64,000 bases of DNA from Nemertoderma westbladi. Lineage: Eukaryota; Xenacoelomorpha; Nemertodermatida; Nemertodermatidae. A model generated the notes under the pieces. The model was not told where the DNA came from. It did no database searches and saw nothing but the letters and a program-made list of their open reading frames with translations. The DNA lies in contig JAUCBJ010002985.1 in the NCBI GenBank assembly GCA_032718475.1, positions 37,533 through 101,532 of the forward strand, read 5' to 3'. The stretch's first letter is position 1. Every line of letters begins with the position of its first letter. The position numbers were made by a program, and so were the translations under genes. Below are positions 35,401-46,858 of this stretch, one piece after another.

Positions 35401-38400
35401 GAGACCTACAATACTTACTGGAGATCCGTTACTGTGGGTGGCACGGAGACCTACAATACTTACTGGATATCCGTTACTGTGGGTGGCACGGAAACCTACA
35501 ATACTTACTGGAGATCCGTTACTGTGGGTGTCACTGAGACCTACAATACTTACTAGAGATCCGTTACTGTGGGTGGCACGGAGACCTTCAATACTTACTG
35601 GAGATCCTTTACTGTGGGTGGCACGGAGACCAGCAATACTTACTGGATATCCGTTACTGTGGGTGGCACGGAGACCTACAATACTTACTGGAGATCCGTT
35701 ACTGTGGGTGGCACGGAGACCTACAATACTTACTGGATATCCGTTACTGTGGGTGTCACGGATACCTACAATACTTACTAGAGATCCGTTACTGTGGGTG
35801 GCACGGAGACCTACAATACTTACTGGAGATCCTTTACTGTGGGTGGCACGGATACCTACAATACTTACTAGAGATCCGTTACTGTGGGTGGCACGGAGAC
35901 CTTCAATACTTACTGGAGATCCTTTACTGTGGGTGGCACGGAGACCAGCAATACTTACTGGATATCCGTTACTGTGGGTGGCACGGAGACCTACAATACT
36001 TACTGGAGATCCGTTACTGTGGGTGGCACGGAGACCTACAATACTTACTGGATATCCGTTACTGTGGGTGTCACGGATACCTACAATACTTACTAGAGAT
36101 CCGTTACTGTGGGTGGCACGGAGACCTACAATACTTACTGGAGATCCGTTACTGTGGGTGGCACGGAGACCTACAATACTTACTGGATATCCGTTACTGT
36201 GGGTGTCACGGATACCTACAATACTTACTAGAGATCCGTTACTGTGGGTGGCACGGAGACCTACAATACTTACTAGAGATCCGTTACTGTGGGTGGCACG
36301 GAGACCTACAATACTTACTGGATATCCGTTACTGTGGGTGGCACGGAGACCTACAATACTTACTGGAGATCCGTTACTGTGGGTGGCACGGAGACCTACA
36401 ATACTTACTGGAGATCCGTTACTGTGGGTGGCACGGAGACCTACAATACTTACTGGAGATCCGTTACTGAGGGTGACACGGAGACCTACAATACTTACTG
36501 GAGATCCGTTGCTGTGGGTGTCACAGAGACCTACAATACTTACTGGAGATCCGTTACTGTGGGTGGCACGGAAACTTACAATACTTACTGGAGATCCGTT
36601 ACTGTGGGTGTCACTGAGACCTACAATACTTACTAGAGATCCGTTACTGTGGGTAGGACGGAGACCTACAATACTTACTGGAGATCCGTTACTGTGGGTG
36701 GCACGGAGACCTACAATACTTACTAGAGATCCGTTACTGTGGGTGTCACAGAGACCTACAATACTTACTGGAGATCCGTCACTGTGGGTGGCACGGAGAC
36801 CTACAATACTTACTGGATATCCGTTACTGTGGGTGGCACGGAGACCTACAATACTTACTGGAGATCCGTTACTGTGGGTGGCACGGAGACCTACAATACT
36901 TACTGGAGATCCGTTACTGTGGGTGGCACGCAGACCTACAATACTTACTGGAGATCCGTTACTGTGGGTGGCACGGAGACCTACAATACTTACTGGAGAT
37001 CCGTTACTGTGGGTGGCACGGAGACCTACAATACTTACTGGAGATCCGTTACTGTGGGTAGCACGGAGACCTACAATACTTACTGGAGATCCGTTACTGT
37101 GGGTAGCACGGAGACCTACATTACTTACTAGAGATCCGTTACTGTGGGTAGGACGGAGACCTACAATACTTACTGGAGATCCGTTACTGTGGGTGGCACG
37201 GAGACCTACAATACTTACTGGAGATCCGTTACTGTGGGTGGCACGGAGACCTACAATACTTACTGGAGATCCGTTACTGTGGGTAGCACGGAGACCTACA
37301 ATACTTACTGGAGATCCGTTACTGTGGGTAGCACGGAGACCTACAATACTTACAGGAGATCCGTTACTGTGGGTGGCACGGAGACCTACAATACTTACAG
37401 GAGATCCGTTACTGTGGGTGGTACGGAGACCAACAATACTTACAGGAGATCCTTTACTGTGGGTGGTACGGAGACCTACAATACTTACAGGAGATCCTTT
37501 ACTGTGGGTGGCACGGAGACCTACAATACTTACAGGAGATCCGTTACTGTGGGTGGCACGGAGACCTACAATACTTACAGGAGATCCGTTACTGTGGGTG
37601 GTACGGAGACCTACAATACTTACTGGAGATCCTTTACTGTGGGTGGCACGGAGACCTACATTACTTACAGGAGATCCGTTACTGTGGGTGGCACGGAGAC
37701 CTACAATACTTACAGGAGATCCGTTACTGTGGGTGGTACGGAGACCAACAATACTTACAGGAGATCCTTTACTGTGGGTGGTACGGAGACCTACAATACT
37801 TACAGGAGATCCTTTACTGTGGGTGGCACGGAGACCTACAATACTTACTGGAGATCCGTTACTGTGGGTGGCACGGAGACCTACAATACTTACTGGATAT
37901 CCGTTACTGTGGGTGTCACAGAGACCTACAATACTTACTGGAGATCCGTTACTGTGGGTGGCACGGAGACCTACAATACTTACTGGAGATCCTTTACTGT
38001 GGGTGGCACGGAGACCTACAATACTTACAGGAGATCCGTTACTGTGGGTGGCACGGAGACCTACAATACTTACAGGAGATCCGTTACTGTGGGTGGTACG
38101 GAGACCTACAATACTTACAGGAGATCCTTTACTGTGGGTGGCATGGAGACCTACAATACTTACTGGAGATCCGTTACTGTGGGTGGCACGGAGACCTACC
38201 TACAATACTTACTGGAGATCCGTTACTGTGGGTGGTACGGAGACCTACAATACTTACAGGAGATCCTTTACTGTGGGTGGCACGGAGACCTACAATACTT
38301 ACTGGAGATCCGTTACTGTGGGTGGCACGGAGACCTACCTACAATACTTACAGGAGATCCATTATTGTGGGTAGCACGGAGACCTACAATACTTACAGGA

Positions 38401-40876
38401 GATCCGTTACTGTGGGTGGCACGGAGACCTACCTACAATACTTACTGGAGATCCTTTACTGTGGGTAGCACGGAGACCTACCTACAATACTTACTGGAGA
38501 TCCGTTACTGTGGGTGGCACGGAGACCTACAATACTTACAGGAGATCCGTTACTGTGGGTGGCACGGAGACCTACAATACTTACAGGAGATCCGTTACTG
38601 TGGGTGGCACGGAGACCTACAATACTTACAGGAGATCCGTTACTGTGGGTGGCACGGAGACCTACCTACAATACTTACTGGAGATCCTTTACTGTGGGTA
38701 GCACGGAGACCTACCTACAATACTTACTGGAGATCCGTTACTGTGGGTGGCACGGAGACCTACCTACAATACTTACTGGAGATCCTTTACTGTGGGTAGC
38801 ACGGAGACCTACCTACAATACTTACTGGAGATCCGTTACTGTGGGTAGCACGGAGACCTACAATACTTACTGGAGATCCGTTACTGTGGGTGGCACGGAG
38901 ACCTACAATACTTACTGGAGATCCGTTACTGTGGGTGGCACGGAGACCTACCTACAATACTTACAGGAGATCCATTATTGTGGGTAGCACGGAGATCTAC
39001 AATACTTACAGGAGATCCGTTACTGTGGGTGGCACGGAGACCTACCTACAATACTTACTGGAGATCCTTTACTGTGGGTAGCACGGAGACCTACCTACAA
39101 TACTTACTGGAGATCCGTTACTGTGGGTGGCACGGAGACCTACAATACTTACAGGAGATCCGTTACTGTGGGTGGCACGGAGACCTACAATACTTACAGG
39201 AGATCCGTTACTGTGGGTGGCACGGAGACCTACAATACTTACAGGAGATCCGTTACTGTGGGTGGCACGGAGACCTACCTACAATACTTACTGGAGATCC
39301 GTTACTGTGGGTGGCACGGAGACCTACAATACTTACAGGAGATCCGTTACTGTGGGTAGCACGGAGACCTACCTACAATACTTACTGGAGATCCTTTACT
39401 GTGGGTAGCACGGAGACCTACCTACAATACTTACTGGAGATCCGTTACTGTGGGTGGCACGGAGACCTACAATACTTACAGGAGATCCGTTACTGTGGGT
39501 GGCACGGAGACCTACAATACTTACAGGAGATCCGTTACTGTGGGTGGCACGGAGACCTACAATACTTACTGGAGATCCTTTACTGTGGGTGGCACGGAGA
39601 CCTACAATACTTACTGGAGATCCTTTACTGTGGGTGGCACGGAGACCTACAATACTTACTGGAGATCCGTTACTGTGGGTGGAACGGAGACCTACAATAC
39701 TTACTGGAGATCCGTTACTGTGGGTAGCACGGAGACCTAAAATACTTACTGGGGATCCGTTACTGTGGGTGTCGCGGAGACCTACAATACTTACTGGAGA
39801 TCCGTTACTGTGGGTAGCACGGAGACCTACAATACTTACTGGAGATCCGTTACTGTGGGTAGCACGGAGACCTACAATACTTACTGGAGATCTTTTACTG
39901 TGGGTGTCACTGAGACCTACAATACTTACTGGAGATCCGTTACTGTGGGTAGCACGGAGACCTACAATACTTACAGGAGATCCGTTACTGTGGGTGGCAC
40001 GGAGACCTACAATACTTACTGGAGATCCGTTACTGTGGGTGTCACTGAGACCTACAATACTTACTGGAGATCCGTTACTGTGGGTGGCACGGAGACCTAC
40101 AATACTTACTGGAGATCCGTTACTGTGGGTGGCACGGAGACCTACAATACTTACTGGAGATCCGTTACTGTGGGTGGAACGGAGACCTACAATACTTACT
40201 GGAGATCCGTTACTGTGGGTAGCACGGAGACCTACAATACTTACTGGGGATCCGTTACTGTGGGTGTCGCGGAGACCTACAATACTTACTGGAGATCCGT
40301 TACTGTGGGTGGCACGGAGACCTACAATACTTACTGGAGATCCGTTACTGTGGGTAGCACGGAGACCTACAATACTTACTGGAGATCTTTTACTGTGGGT
40401 GTCACTGAGACCTACAATACTTACTGGAGATCCGTTACTGTGGGTAGCACGGAGACCTACAATACTTACAGGAGATCCGTTACTGTGGGTGGCACGGAGA
40501 CCTACAATACTTACTGGAGATCCGTTACTGTGGGTGTCACTGAGACCTACAATACTTACTGGAGATCCGTTACTGTGGGTGGCACGGAGACCTACAATAC
40601 TTACTGGAGATCCGTTACTGTGGGTGGCACGGAGACCTACAATACTTACTGGAGATCCGTTACTGTGGGTGGCACGGAGACCTACAATACTTACTGGAGA
40701 TCCGTTACTGTGGGTGTCACTGAGACCTACAATACTTACTGGAGATCCGTTACTGTGGGTGGCACGGAGACCTACAATACTTACTGGAGATCCGTTACTG
40801 TGGGTGGCACGGAGACCTACAATACTTACTGGAGATCCGTTACTGTGGGTGGCACGGAGACCTACAATACTTACTG
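26445..40876 (+). repeat. 45-bp satellite array, about 320 copies
   Basis: The unit is GGAGATCCGTTACTGTGGGT followed by GGCACGGAGACCTACAATAC and TTACT. It is head to tail over about 14.4 kb. Variants include GTCACAGAG, GATATCC, CTTTACTG and TAGAGATCC. Shortened units joining TTACT directly to GTGGGTGG shift phase. Because 45 is divisible by three and the unit lacks stops in several frames, frames of up to 1,375 codons arise on both strands; these are not genes. Identical runs of variant units recur about 1.9 and 2.6 kb apart, so larger blocks have been duplicated. Confidence 0.95.
38190..39440 (+). repeat. Sub-array of 49-bp variants in the satellite
   Basis: Many units carry GAGACCTACCTACAATACTT instead of GAGACCTACAATACTT, a 4-bp CTAC duplication making 49 bp. 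They are mixed with 45-bp units having ACAGGAGATCC. The variant is confined to this interval, showing local homogenisation. Confidence 0.8.
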
Positions 40877-41077
40877 GTTGTTGAATAAAAAAGTTGGGAA
40901 CGATTCGATGTGCGATATTCGAAATATTAGTACATTATCAATATTATGGAACGCGAAATTAAATACCGACCGAGCTACTCTTATATCTGGGACGTTTACA
41001 ACAGCTGTCGATTAAACTAACAAAACCAGAAAACTGAACCAGGGTGCAAGCCGGTTACCAACGGCTGTTGGGTAGAC
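40877..41077. other. Short unique spacer after the satellite
   Basis: The array ends within a unit (TACTTACTGG) and unique sequence follows at once. No gene seen. Confidence 0.4.
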
Positions 41078-41566
41078 TTAACCCTATCCATACCGGGGTA
41101 TTTTAGACGCTCAAACTACCGGGGGGGGGGGGACTTTTGGGGACGTAAAGTTTGGAAGCATATAACTTTGTGTGGTGTGATGATATTACTTTAAAGTAAA
41201 AAATTTTACATACAAAATTTATTCCTCTATCCAAATATGCCACACACTAATGCTCAAATATAATATTTATATACTATAATTATGTTTAAATTGATTTTAA
41301 ATTGATATTAAATTGATTGAATTTTAAATATCCCTCCTACAATAGTTCAGCAATAATATGATAGTTTCAGAGACAGGTCAGTTTACGAGTCATTTTCATG
41401 GTCATAAATAATAATATGAAAATAAATTTTTGTTTTAAGATAAAGAATAATAAATTTTAGGAAAAGTAACGGAATTTCACTTGCAATAAATGTGGTTTGG
41501 CTTTGAACCAAGCAATCAAATAAAGTGCGTCTCCAAAAGTCCCCCCCCCGGTATGGATAGGGTTAA
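41078..41566. mobile_element. Second TTAA-flanked MITE (481 bp)
   Basis: TTAA lies at 41,078-41,081 and 41,563-41,566. It starts CCCTATCCATACCGGGG and ends CCGGTATGGATAGGG, a near-perfect terminal inverted repeat, with subterminal poly-G/poly-C and ACTTTTGG / CCAAAAGT. Same architecture as the element at 18,789-20,345 but with a different interior. No coding capacity. Confidence 0.8.
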
Positions 41567-42017
41567 TGGAAGATTTCACAAATTTTCATGTACATGTACA
41601 TTATATTGGTTGCTCCGATGTTTTTATTAGGCTAACTGAGAATGTATGTAATTAGTGTTCTTTATTTTATTTATCTAATACAGAAAGACCCCTCCGCAGA
41701 ATAAACTGCTCTTTTGGGCCGTTTCTCAGGTTGCGGATATGGATACCATTTCACACATCATCGTAGTAATTGTGATTATGATTTGTTTGCCTAGGCGAAT
41801 GTGTATTTCATTAGATGGGAGGTAGTTTTTTGGTTGATGTAAGTCATTATTGGTTTGCATCTTCCAATCCCATCTGTTTCATGGAGTCCGTGTAAGACAG
41901 GTTCGTTTAAAGCCATCTTGATGGCGTTCTAGTATTAGTATCATATATTATTATTCTAATATTCTTATATTCTTATTTTCTCATATTCTTATATTCTCAT
42001 ATTATTCTACAAGAAGA
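41567..42017. other. Intergenic; TTCTTATATTC repeats before the next gene
   Basis: No gene. Pyrimidine-rich ATTCTTATATTCTCATATT repeats occupy about 41,950-42,005, just upstream of the ATG at 42,018. Confidence 0.4.
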
Positions 42018-42773
42018 ATGGCCGTATATCACCTCTTAATATCACAATTACAATGGGCTTTTATGAGTTCTTTACTTTATGCTCTTTACATGATAGCAAA
42101 CATTACCGTATGTAACGGAATCGTCACGTGTTATGACGAATTTGCAATATTCTTTAATTCAACGAGTGAGGAATTACAAAGCGAGGTATCTGAAAGACTC
42201 GCTAACTTACGAAATAGCAATGAAGCATGGTTTCAACATAGGGAATTCTCAACATACCGCCATAATATCGAATACATTGAGCACAATTGCACTGAATGTG
42301 CCCAATATTTCTATCGAAATATCGGTGTCAGTGATGATACTGGTGATGAGTTTCAGCTCCAGGCTGTGTTGGAGATATGCATCAATCCGGACAATGCGGA
42401 ATGGGGCGCCTGGCAGAAATATTGCCTGGCTCTGGATGAAGACAGATGCCCAAAGTTTATGCAACAGCTAGAAGATGGGTTTCATATCGAGTACCAAAGT
42501 TACGAGGATGTGAAAACACGGCAGGATGATTTTATGCGGATTTGGATCGCGGTTCGGACCTCTTTGCTACACGGGATTACTGTCACGTACAATTCGTGCC
42601 AGATATTCTGTTGTCCTGGTGAATGTCCTACTCCAATATGGGAGGTGAATCTAGCAACAACAACTACCAGGGAGGTTGAAGAAACAACAGCTGAGACGAC
42701 AGCAAGCAGTTCAGATGTGCCTACTCTGGTAATTCCGTTGGTTTTGGTGCTGGTTACATTCAATGGTTTTTAG
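42018..42773 (+). CDS. Possible secreted, GPI-anchored Cys-rich protein (251 aa)
   Basis: Unrecognised. The N-terminus is hydrophobic (second Met at residue 16: MSSLLYALYMIANITVC), fitting a signal peptide. About eleven cysteines follow, including HNCTECAQ and QIFCCPGEC. A Thr/Ser/Glu-rich stalk (TTTTREVEETTAETTASSS) precedes a terminal hydrophobic run (TLVIPLVLVLVTFNGF) ending the protein without a basic tail, the layout of a GPI-anchor signal. It is uninterrupted over 251 codons in one exon. It lies outside both Polintons, so it may be a host gene or retrocopy. Overlapping frames are shadows. Confidence 0.55.
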   Translation: MAVYHLLISQLQWAFMSSLLYALYMIANITVCNGIVTCYDEFAIFFNSTSEELQSEVSERLANLRNSNEAWFQHREFSTYRHNIEYIEHNCTECAQYFYRNIGVSDDTGDEFQLQAVLEICINPDNAEWGAWQKYCLALDEDRCPKFMQQLEDGFHIEYQSYEDVKTRQDDFMRIWIAVRTSLLHGITVTYNSCQIFCCPGECPTPIWEVNLATTTTREVEETTAETTASSSDVPTLVIPLVLVLVTFNGF

Positions 42774-44428
42774 TAACTAAACTATAAATTGCGCTATAAA
42801 CTGTATTATTGTTTCGTTAGATAAAATAGTCTGTTAATATATTTACTATAACTATCAGTTAACCTGCTGCAAAACAAACTACATCTTACCAGATATTAGG
42901 TTATACTGTATTATTACAATATTATTAATTCTTATCATTCCAATGTGGATCTACTATAGTGTATCTCGAATTAATTAAAAACATTTTTCAAACATTCTGT
43001 AACATTTATTTTTTTAACATTTTAAACAATTTACAGTTGAATTCTCAGGTAACAAAAAAACAATCCGCCAAAAAATTTAAAGTTTTGAAGTAAATAGGGC
43101 TTACATAGTAAAATATGTATTTTTTTATTTTAAAATCAATCCAACTTTCCAATACGCGGCCCTAATAGCAGGGTCAGTGGATGGACTGCGTTGCGTACAC
43201 CGTGGGCGTGTGATTTCTAATGGGAGCTATTTTGGTCCCTAATACTGCAACTGTAGACCAAGTAGACCTACACTAAGTGAAAGGAATAGGTTTCAATGAA
43301 CGTCACCGGCCTTGCCTTTTTAAACAAAACAACAAACTAAATTTAATTTGCCATTGATACAACTTTAGGTTGAAATTGTAATGCACGACATTTCAGGCGG
43401 AGCACAAGCCTTCTTTGTTTTTTGGGCTATTTATAAATTTACTTTTTGTTTGTGAGATTAAACCTTTAATGAGCAATCTGAGCTCTTTTTATTATCGAGT
43501 CGACTGGGACAATGACAATAACATTGGCAGTATCATTCAAACTGTAGCAGCCTACTGTAGTATTAAGGCGAGGCAGATTGGCAGCAGTGATGGAGTTCAT
43601 AAATGGTGACGTGGTTATCTCGAATAATAGGTATTTGTTTTCAACGAATTAATGAGGATAATATTTTTTGATAATCGCAATTCCTTAAAATTTCAATTCC
43701 CATAAAGAATAGCAATTCACATAAAATGTGTTAATTCCCATTATCACATTTTATTGTAATTTGCAATTTAATTTGCAACTCGGTAGATGTACCACTGGAT
43801 TCATTACACTTTGTAAAAGGGGCGAAAAAGCAAATATATTTAATAATAAAATTGAACCAATTAATTTAATTCTCAAAGATTAACTGCACAGTCAGGACGA
43901 GTATCTGTAGTTGAGTGTACATACAAGGGCCTTGATTAAAGTGCTAATATTGGAGCGACCAGATGTTGGTATTGGTAATTATTTGGTGTATTTAACATGT
44001 CGATATTGGATGCGGAGTTTCATACTTGAGGGTGATTCTGCATCAAATATCACCTTACCTTGCTCTTCTCCTCTCTACTTTCCCTTTATTGATATTTGTT
44101 TATTGGTGTATACATTATCCGCGATAACATTATTTGTGAGCACAGTAGGACTAGTGAATATCAGAACAATATACACTGTAAGTCAAAACAATCATTCATA
44201 TTCATGACACTACCTTTGGGGTCTACTACATATCGCTGGACCGGTTTATCCGAGAGCAGGTTCCCTGAACGAAACCAGACGTCTAGTGGGAAGGGAGGTC
44301 GACATTCAGCTAGCGGAACACTCCGGAATCTGATAAGGAACTTTCGATCTGCTCACCACACACGACGAAAGTCCCTTACTTTATTGGACTTCAAACTTAC
44401 CGTCAAACCTACCGACCTACAGACAGTC
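42774..44428. other. Host flank left of element B
   Basis: No gene I can support. It is AT-rich sequence with small open frames lacking recognisable features. The frame crossing 44,096-44,533 runs into the element B terminal repeat and is spurious. Confidence 0.4.
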
Positions 44429-44434
44429 AACGGT
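44429..44434 (+). repeat. Target-site duplication AACGGT, left
   Basis: AACGGT directly precedes the element's AGTAGTAGG terminus and is repeated exactly after the other end (63,194-63,199). A 6-bp duplication is typical of Polinton integration. Confidence 0.85.
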
Positions 44435-44890
44435 AGTAGTAGGAGAAGCAGTGTCCCCCTCATAGTCCTCCCTAGCTTGGGCTATGGGCATTCCATTCGG
44501 AGGCAATTAAAAAATTCCAAATTCCGGTGCTAAATTGCGGTGCGCGCCATATGTCACCATCGGCAGTTGCCATCAACCAATCGTAGCGTAGCCTAACCTC
44601 GCGATGCCCGCCTTACTAGACTACTGACTAACTACTAACCCTAATGTTATTCACCTTTTCGCCACGTTACCACCACCACCACCACGCTACCACCACTGTA
44701 TACTGTATATAGTGACGACAACGACGACGTGGCCATCTACACGCATCATGCATATACCCTCCCTCGATATTATATATTATATTATATCGATTGCCAACTC
44801 AACGACTGCTGTCGCCAAACCAACAAACCAACCAACCAGCCAGTATGATACATGAAATTCCGCCACACGTCAACTACGAGTATACAAGCA
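44435..44890 (+). repeat. Element B terminal inverted repeat, left
   Basis: It pairs with 62,753-63,193 over nearly its whole length, with scattered substitutions and small indels. Contained words include CCCCCTCATAGTCCTCCCTA, ACCACCACCACCAC and AACCAACCAACCAGCCAG. Similarity ends near GTATACAAGCA. Confidence 0.88.
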
Positions 44891-45597
44891 TTTCCATAGT
44901 AGTTACTCATCCTAACCGATCCCTCAGCATCTGTGTCATATTGAAAGGCTACTACTAACATTATACTGTGCGTTTTTATTATAATTATTGATTATTATTA
45001 CGCACGCACAACCCAATGATTCATATTCTTTCACATATTTCCTATCCACGCAACCATTCATCCACATTGCAACCCATCTCTTTTCTTATTCGTCGATGAT
45101 TATGCCACATCCCATCTCTTCTACGTTGATTATGCCACATCCACACGTATTCAGAAATTTATATATAACTGAATGTTTTTGTTAAAATTCATCACTTGTA
45201 ATCTTCATGGTAATATATTGATACCATATCTAATTTTTTGTTCTCACTCTGAAATTGTGTTATTTCCTTAATAATTTCTACATTATCTTACTCGTTGTAT
45301 ATTCGTTGGTCGGAAACACTCGAATAAATGATACTGATTCCCACATTGGGTTTCTAAACGTAATTATGTAACTCAAAGGAAATCTCGTTTGGATGTGCGG
45401 GAGAATTTTTAGTATCGATGAATATATTAATCAAAGACGACTAGCAAAAACTTATATTGAAACTGTTTCAATATAAGTTTTTGCTAGTTGTCTTTGATTA
45501 ATACAATTTTAGAGTGAGAACTATGGTGTCAATTTATTACAGCGATACGGTTTAAAATTTATCACTTGTAATATTTTTCGTATTTATTATTATTATT
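44891..45597 (+). promoter_or_regulatory. Leader between terminal repeat and PC4-like gene
   Basis: Non-coding. It holds duplicated TGATTATGCCACATCC words, GTTCTCACTCTGAAATTGT (45,240-45,258) with an inverted partner at about 45,503-45,522, a 37-bp-arm hairpin (45,426-45,502) and an (ATT)n run ending at the ATG of 45,598. Confidence 0.5.
45426..45502. repeat. Near-perfect hairpin with arms derived from pPolB sequence
   Basis: The 37-nt left arm (45,426-45,462) is the reverse complement of 45,466-45,502 with one mismatch (G against T, a wobble in RNA) and a 3-nt loop. The arm starts ATTAATCAAAGACGACTAGC. It aligns with 49,997-50,033 inside pPolB (ATTAATCAAAGGCGATTAGC...), about 33 of 37 positions by eye, and read as codons it gives INQRRLAKTYIET-like sequence. 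Confidence 0.85.
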
Positions 45598-46662
45598 ATG
45601 GCCTTAACGCAAAAAACCGGAGCAACAAATAGCTGGAAATTTACTTACAATAAATATACTTGTACCGCCGTTCACAGCAAGTATTTTATTGTGGAATCTC
45701 AGGAGGACAACGAATCAATTTGTTTTTCCCATCAAGATACCCGCTATTTGCTAGACATTCTAGAAACAACAACCAACAACCAACATCAATCCAGACCAGC
45801 AATTATACCAGGTAGGATATATGCCGCTCTTCGTTTTGCGCGAGGAAATTTGAATATTTCTATCAACCCCACATCGGGTGATGTTTACGTTCAGAAACAA
45901 GGCAAATGTAAAGTCCTCAACAAAGCTTTTACTGAAGTTCTAATTCAATACAGAGGGAAATTATTGCAATTTCTCTCTCCACCGCTAGAGATTATTAGCG
46001 ATCAATTCTACATTGAATTATCAAATCCAGAGTTTATTGGATTTGTAACAGCTTTTAAAGGAACCAACTATGTTGACTTATGGAAAATCAGCGTCAGATA
46101 CGCTGATAGTGTTGGTTTTAACTATTATACGGGTTTCAATTTGTCAAATCAGGAACTAACCGTTTTGTTGCGAGAGTGGGACACTCAAATTGATGAACCA
46201 GACAAGCATCTTTTTGATAAAAATATCATTCAATTATCAGACCGTCTCAAAATGATTAAAACCAATAATAAAAAAATTATTATCACCAACACCGATAATT
46301 CTACTGAAGTAGGAGCAGGTGGAAATTCTATTGAGTTGCATTACTTGAATGATAAAGCCCATATTAGTTTTCTCAAAGAGGCTATGGATGGCGTTTCTCT
46401 TATTGAAGCCAATGTAGATGGTTTTGTCCTTTTGGATAAACCTAAAGCATTCGTAGAGATCCCATCACCTAATCCGGATGTTGAAGAGAGTTGCTCTCAA
46501 CCGCAACAGGTCTTTCGTGAAATATTACCTCGGAAGCCAAGATCATCGAGTAAATTTACCAACGCATCACCTGCAAAGAAACAGAAAGTTGCTGTTAACC
46601 CAGCTCCAGTAGATCTAGTTACTAATTCTCCATGGAAACCAGATTATTATCCTAACATGTAA
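45598..46662 (+). CDS. PC4-like (ssDNA-binding/coactivator-type) protein, element B copy
   Basis: 354 aa. Residues about 138-198 (FIGFVTAFKGTNYVDLWKIS, then GFNLSNQELTVLLREW) follow the PC4/p15 core: beta strand, FKG-x-x-YVD turn, variable loop, then a G-hsL-x-x-x-E helix. Residues 74-126 (NLNISINPTSGDVYVQKQGK, then LNKAFTEVLIQY) and 12-58 look like further weak versions of the strand-strand-helix pattern, so the protein may be built of repeats. The C-terminus is Pro/Ser/Lys rich with a possible nuclear signal (SPAKKQKVAV). An (ATT)n run abuts the ATG. It is the first gene of the pPolB strand and homologous to 15,161-16,204. A PC4-type ssDNA or transcription role is inference. Confidence 0.6.
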   Translation: MALTQKTGATNSWKFTYNKYTCTAVHSKYFIVESQEDNESICFSHQDTRYLLDILETTTNNQHQSRPAIIPGRIYAALRFARGNLNISINPTSGDVYVQKQGKCKVLNKAFTEVLIQYRGKLLQFLSPPLEIISDQFYIELSNPEFIGFVTAFKGTNYVDLWKISVRYADSVGFNYYTGFNLSNQELTVLLREWDTQIDEPDKHLFDKNIIQLSDRLKMIKTNNKKIIITNTDNSTEVGAGGNSIELHYLNDKAHISFLKEAMDGVSLIEANVDGFVLLDKPKAFVEIPSPNPDVEESCSQPQQVFREILPRKPRSSSKFTNASPAKKQKVAVNPAPVDLVTNSPWKPDYYPNM

Positions 46663-46858
46663 ACCTGATCATAAGTTAAACTCTTTGAGGTTTCCAATAC
46701 CCATAGGTGATTGGTGTTTGGTGATTGGTTTAAAATTATTTCACTCGCTAGCATATAAATGTTTAGATATAGTCAATATCATTTCATTTCATTTTATTTT
46801 AATCTTTGGAGATATTTTATTATTATTATTATTATTATTTATCTAAACAAACTTCAGC
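46663..46858 (+). promoter_or_regulatory. Presumed pPolB promoter with TATAAA
   Basis: Consensus-like TATAAA at 46,754-46,759 in GCATATAAATG, about 100 bp before the pPolB ATG. A long (ATT)n run (about 46,818-46,840) lies in the leader. Confidence 0.45.

Noticed and set aside
34247-38374. 1,375-codon open frame, and other frames of hundreds of codons on both strands
   Set aside because: They are produced by the 45-bp satellite, whose period is a multiple of three and whose unit lacks stops in several frames. Three frames and both strands are open at once.
20540-40876. CRISPR-like direct repeats
   Set aside because: There are no unique spacers between repeats, the host is eukaryotic and no cas genes are present.
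44096-44533. 145-codon frame across the left end of element B
   Set aside because: It crosses the target duplication and terminal repeat, has low-complexity composition and no domain.
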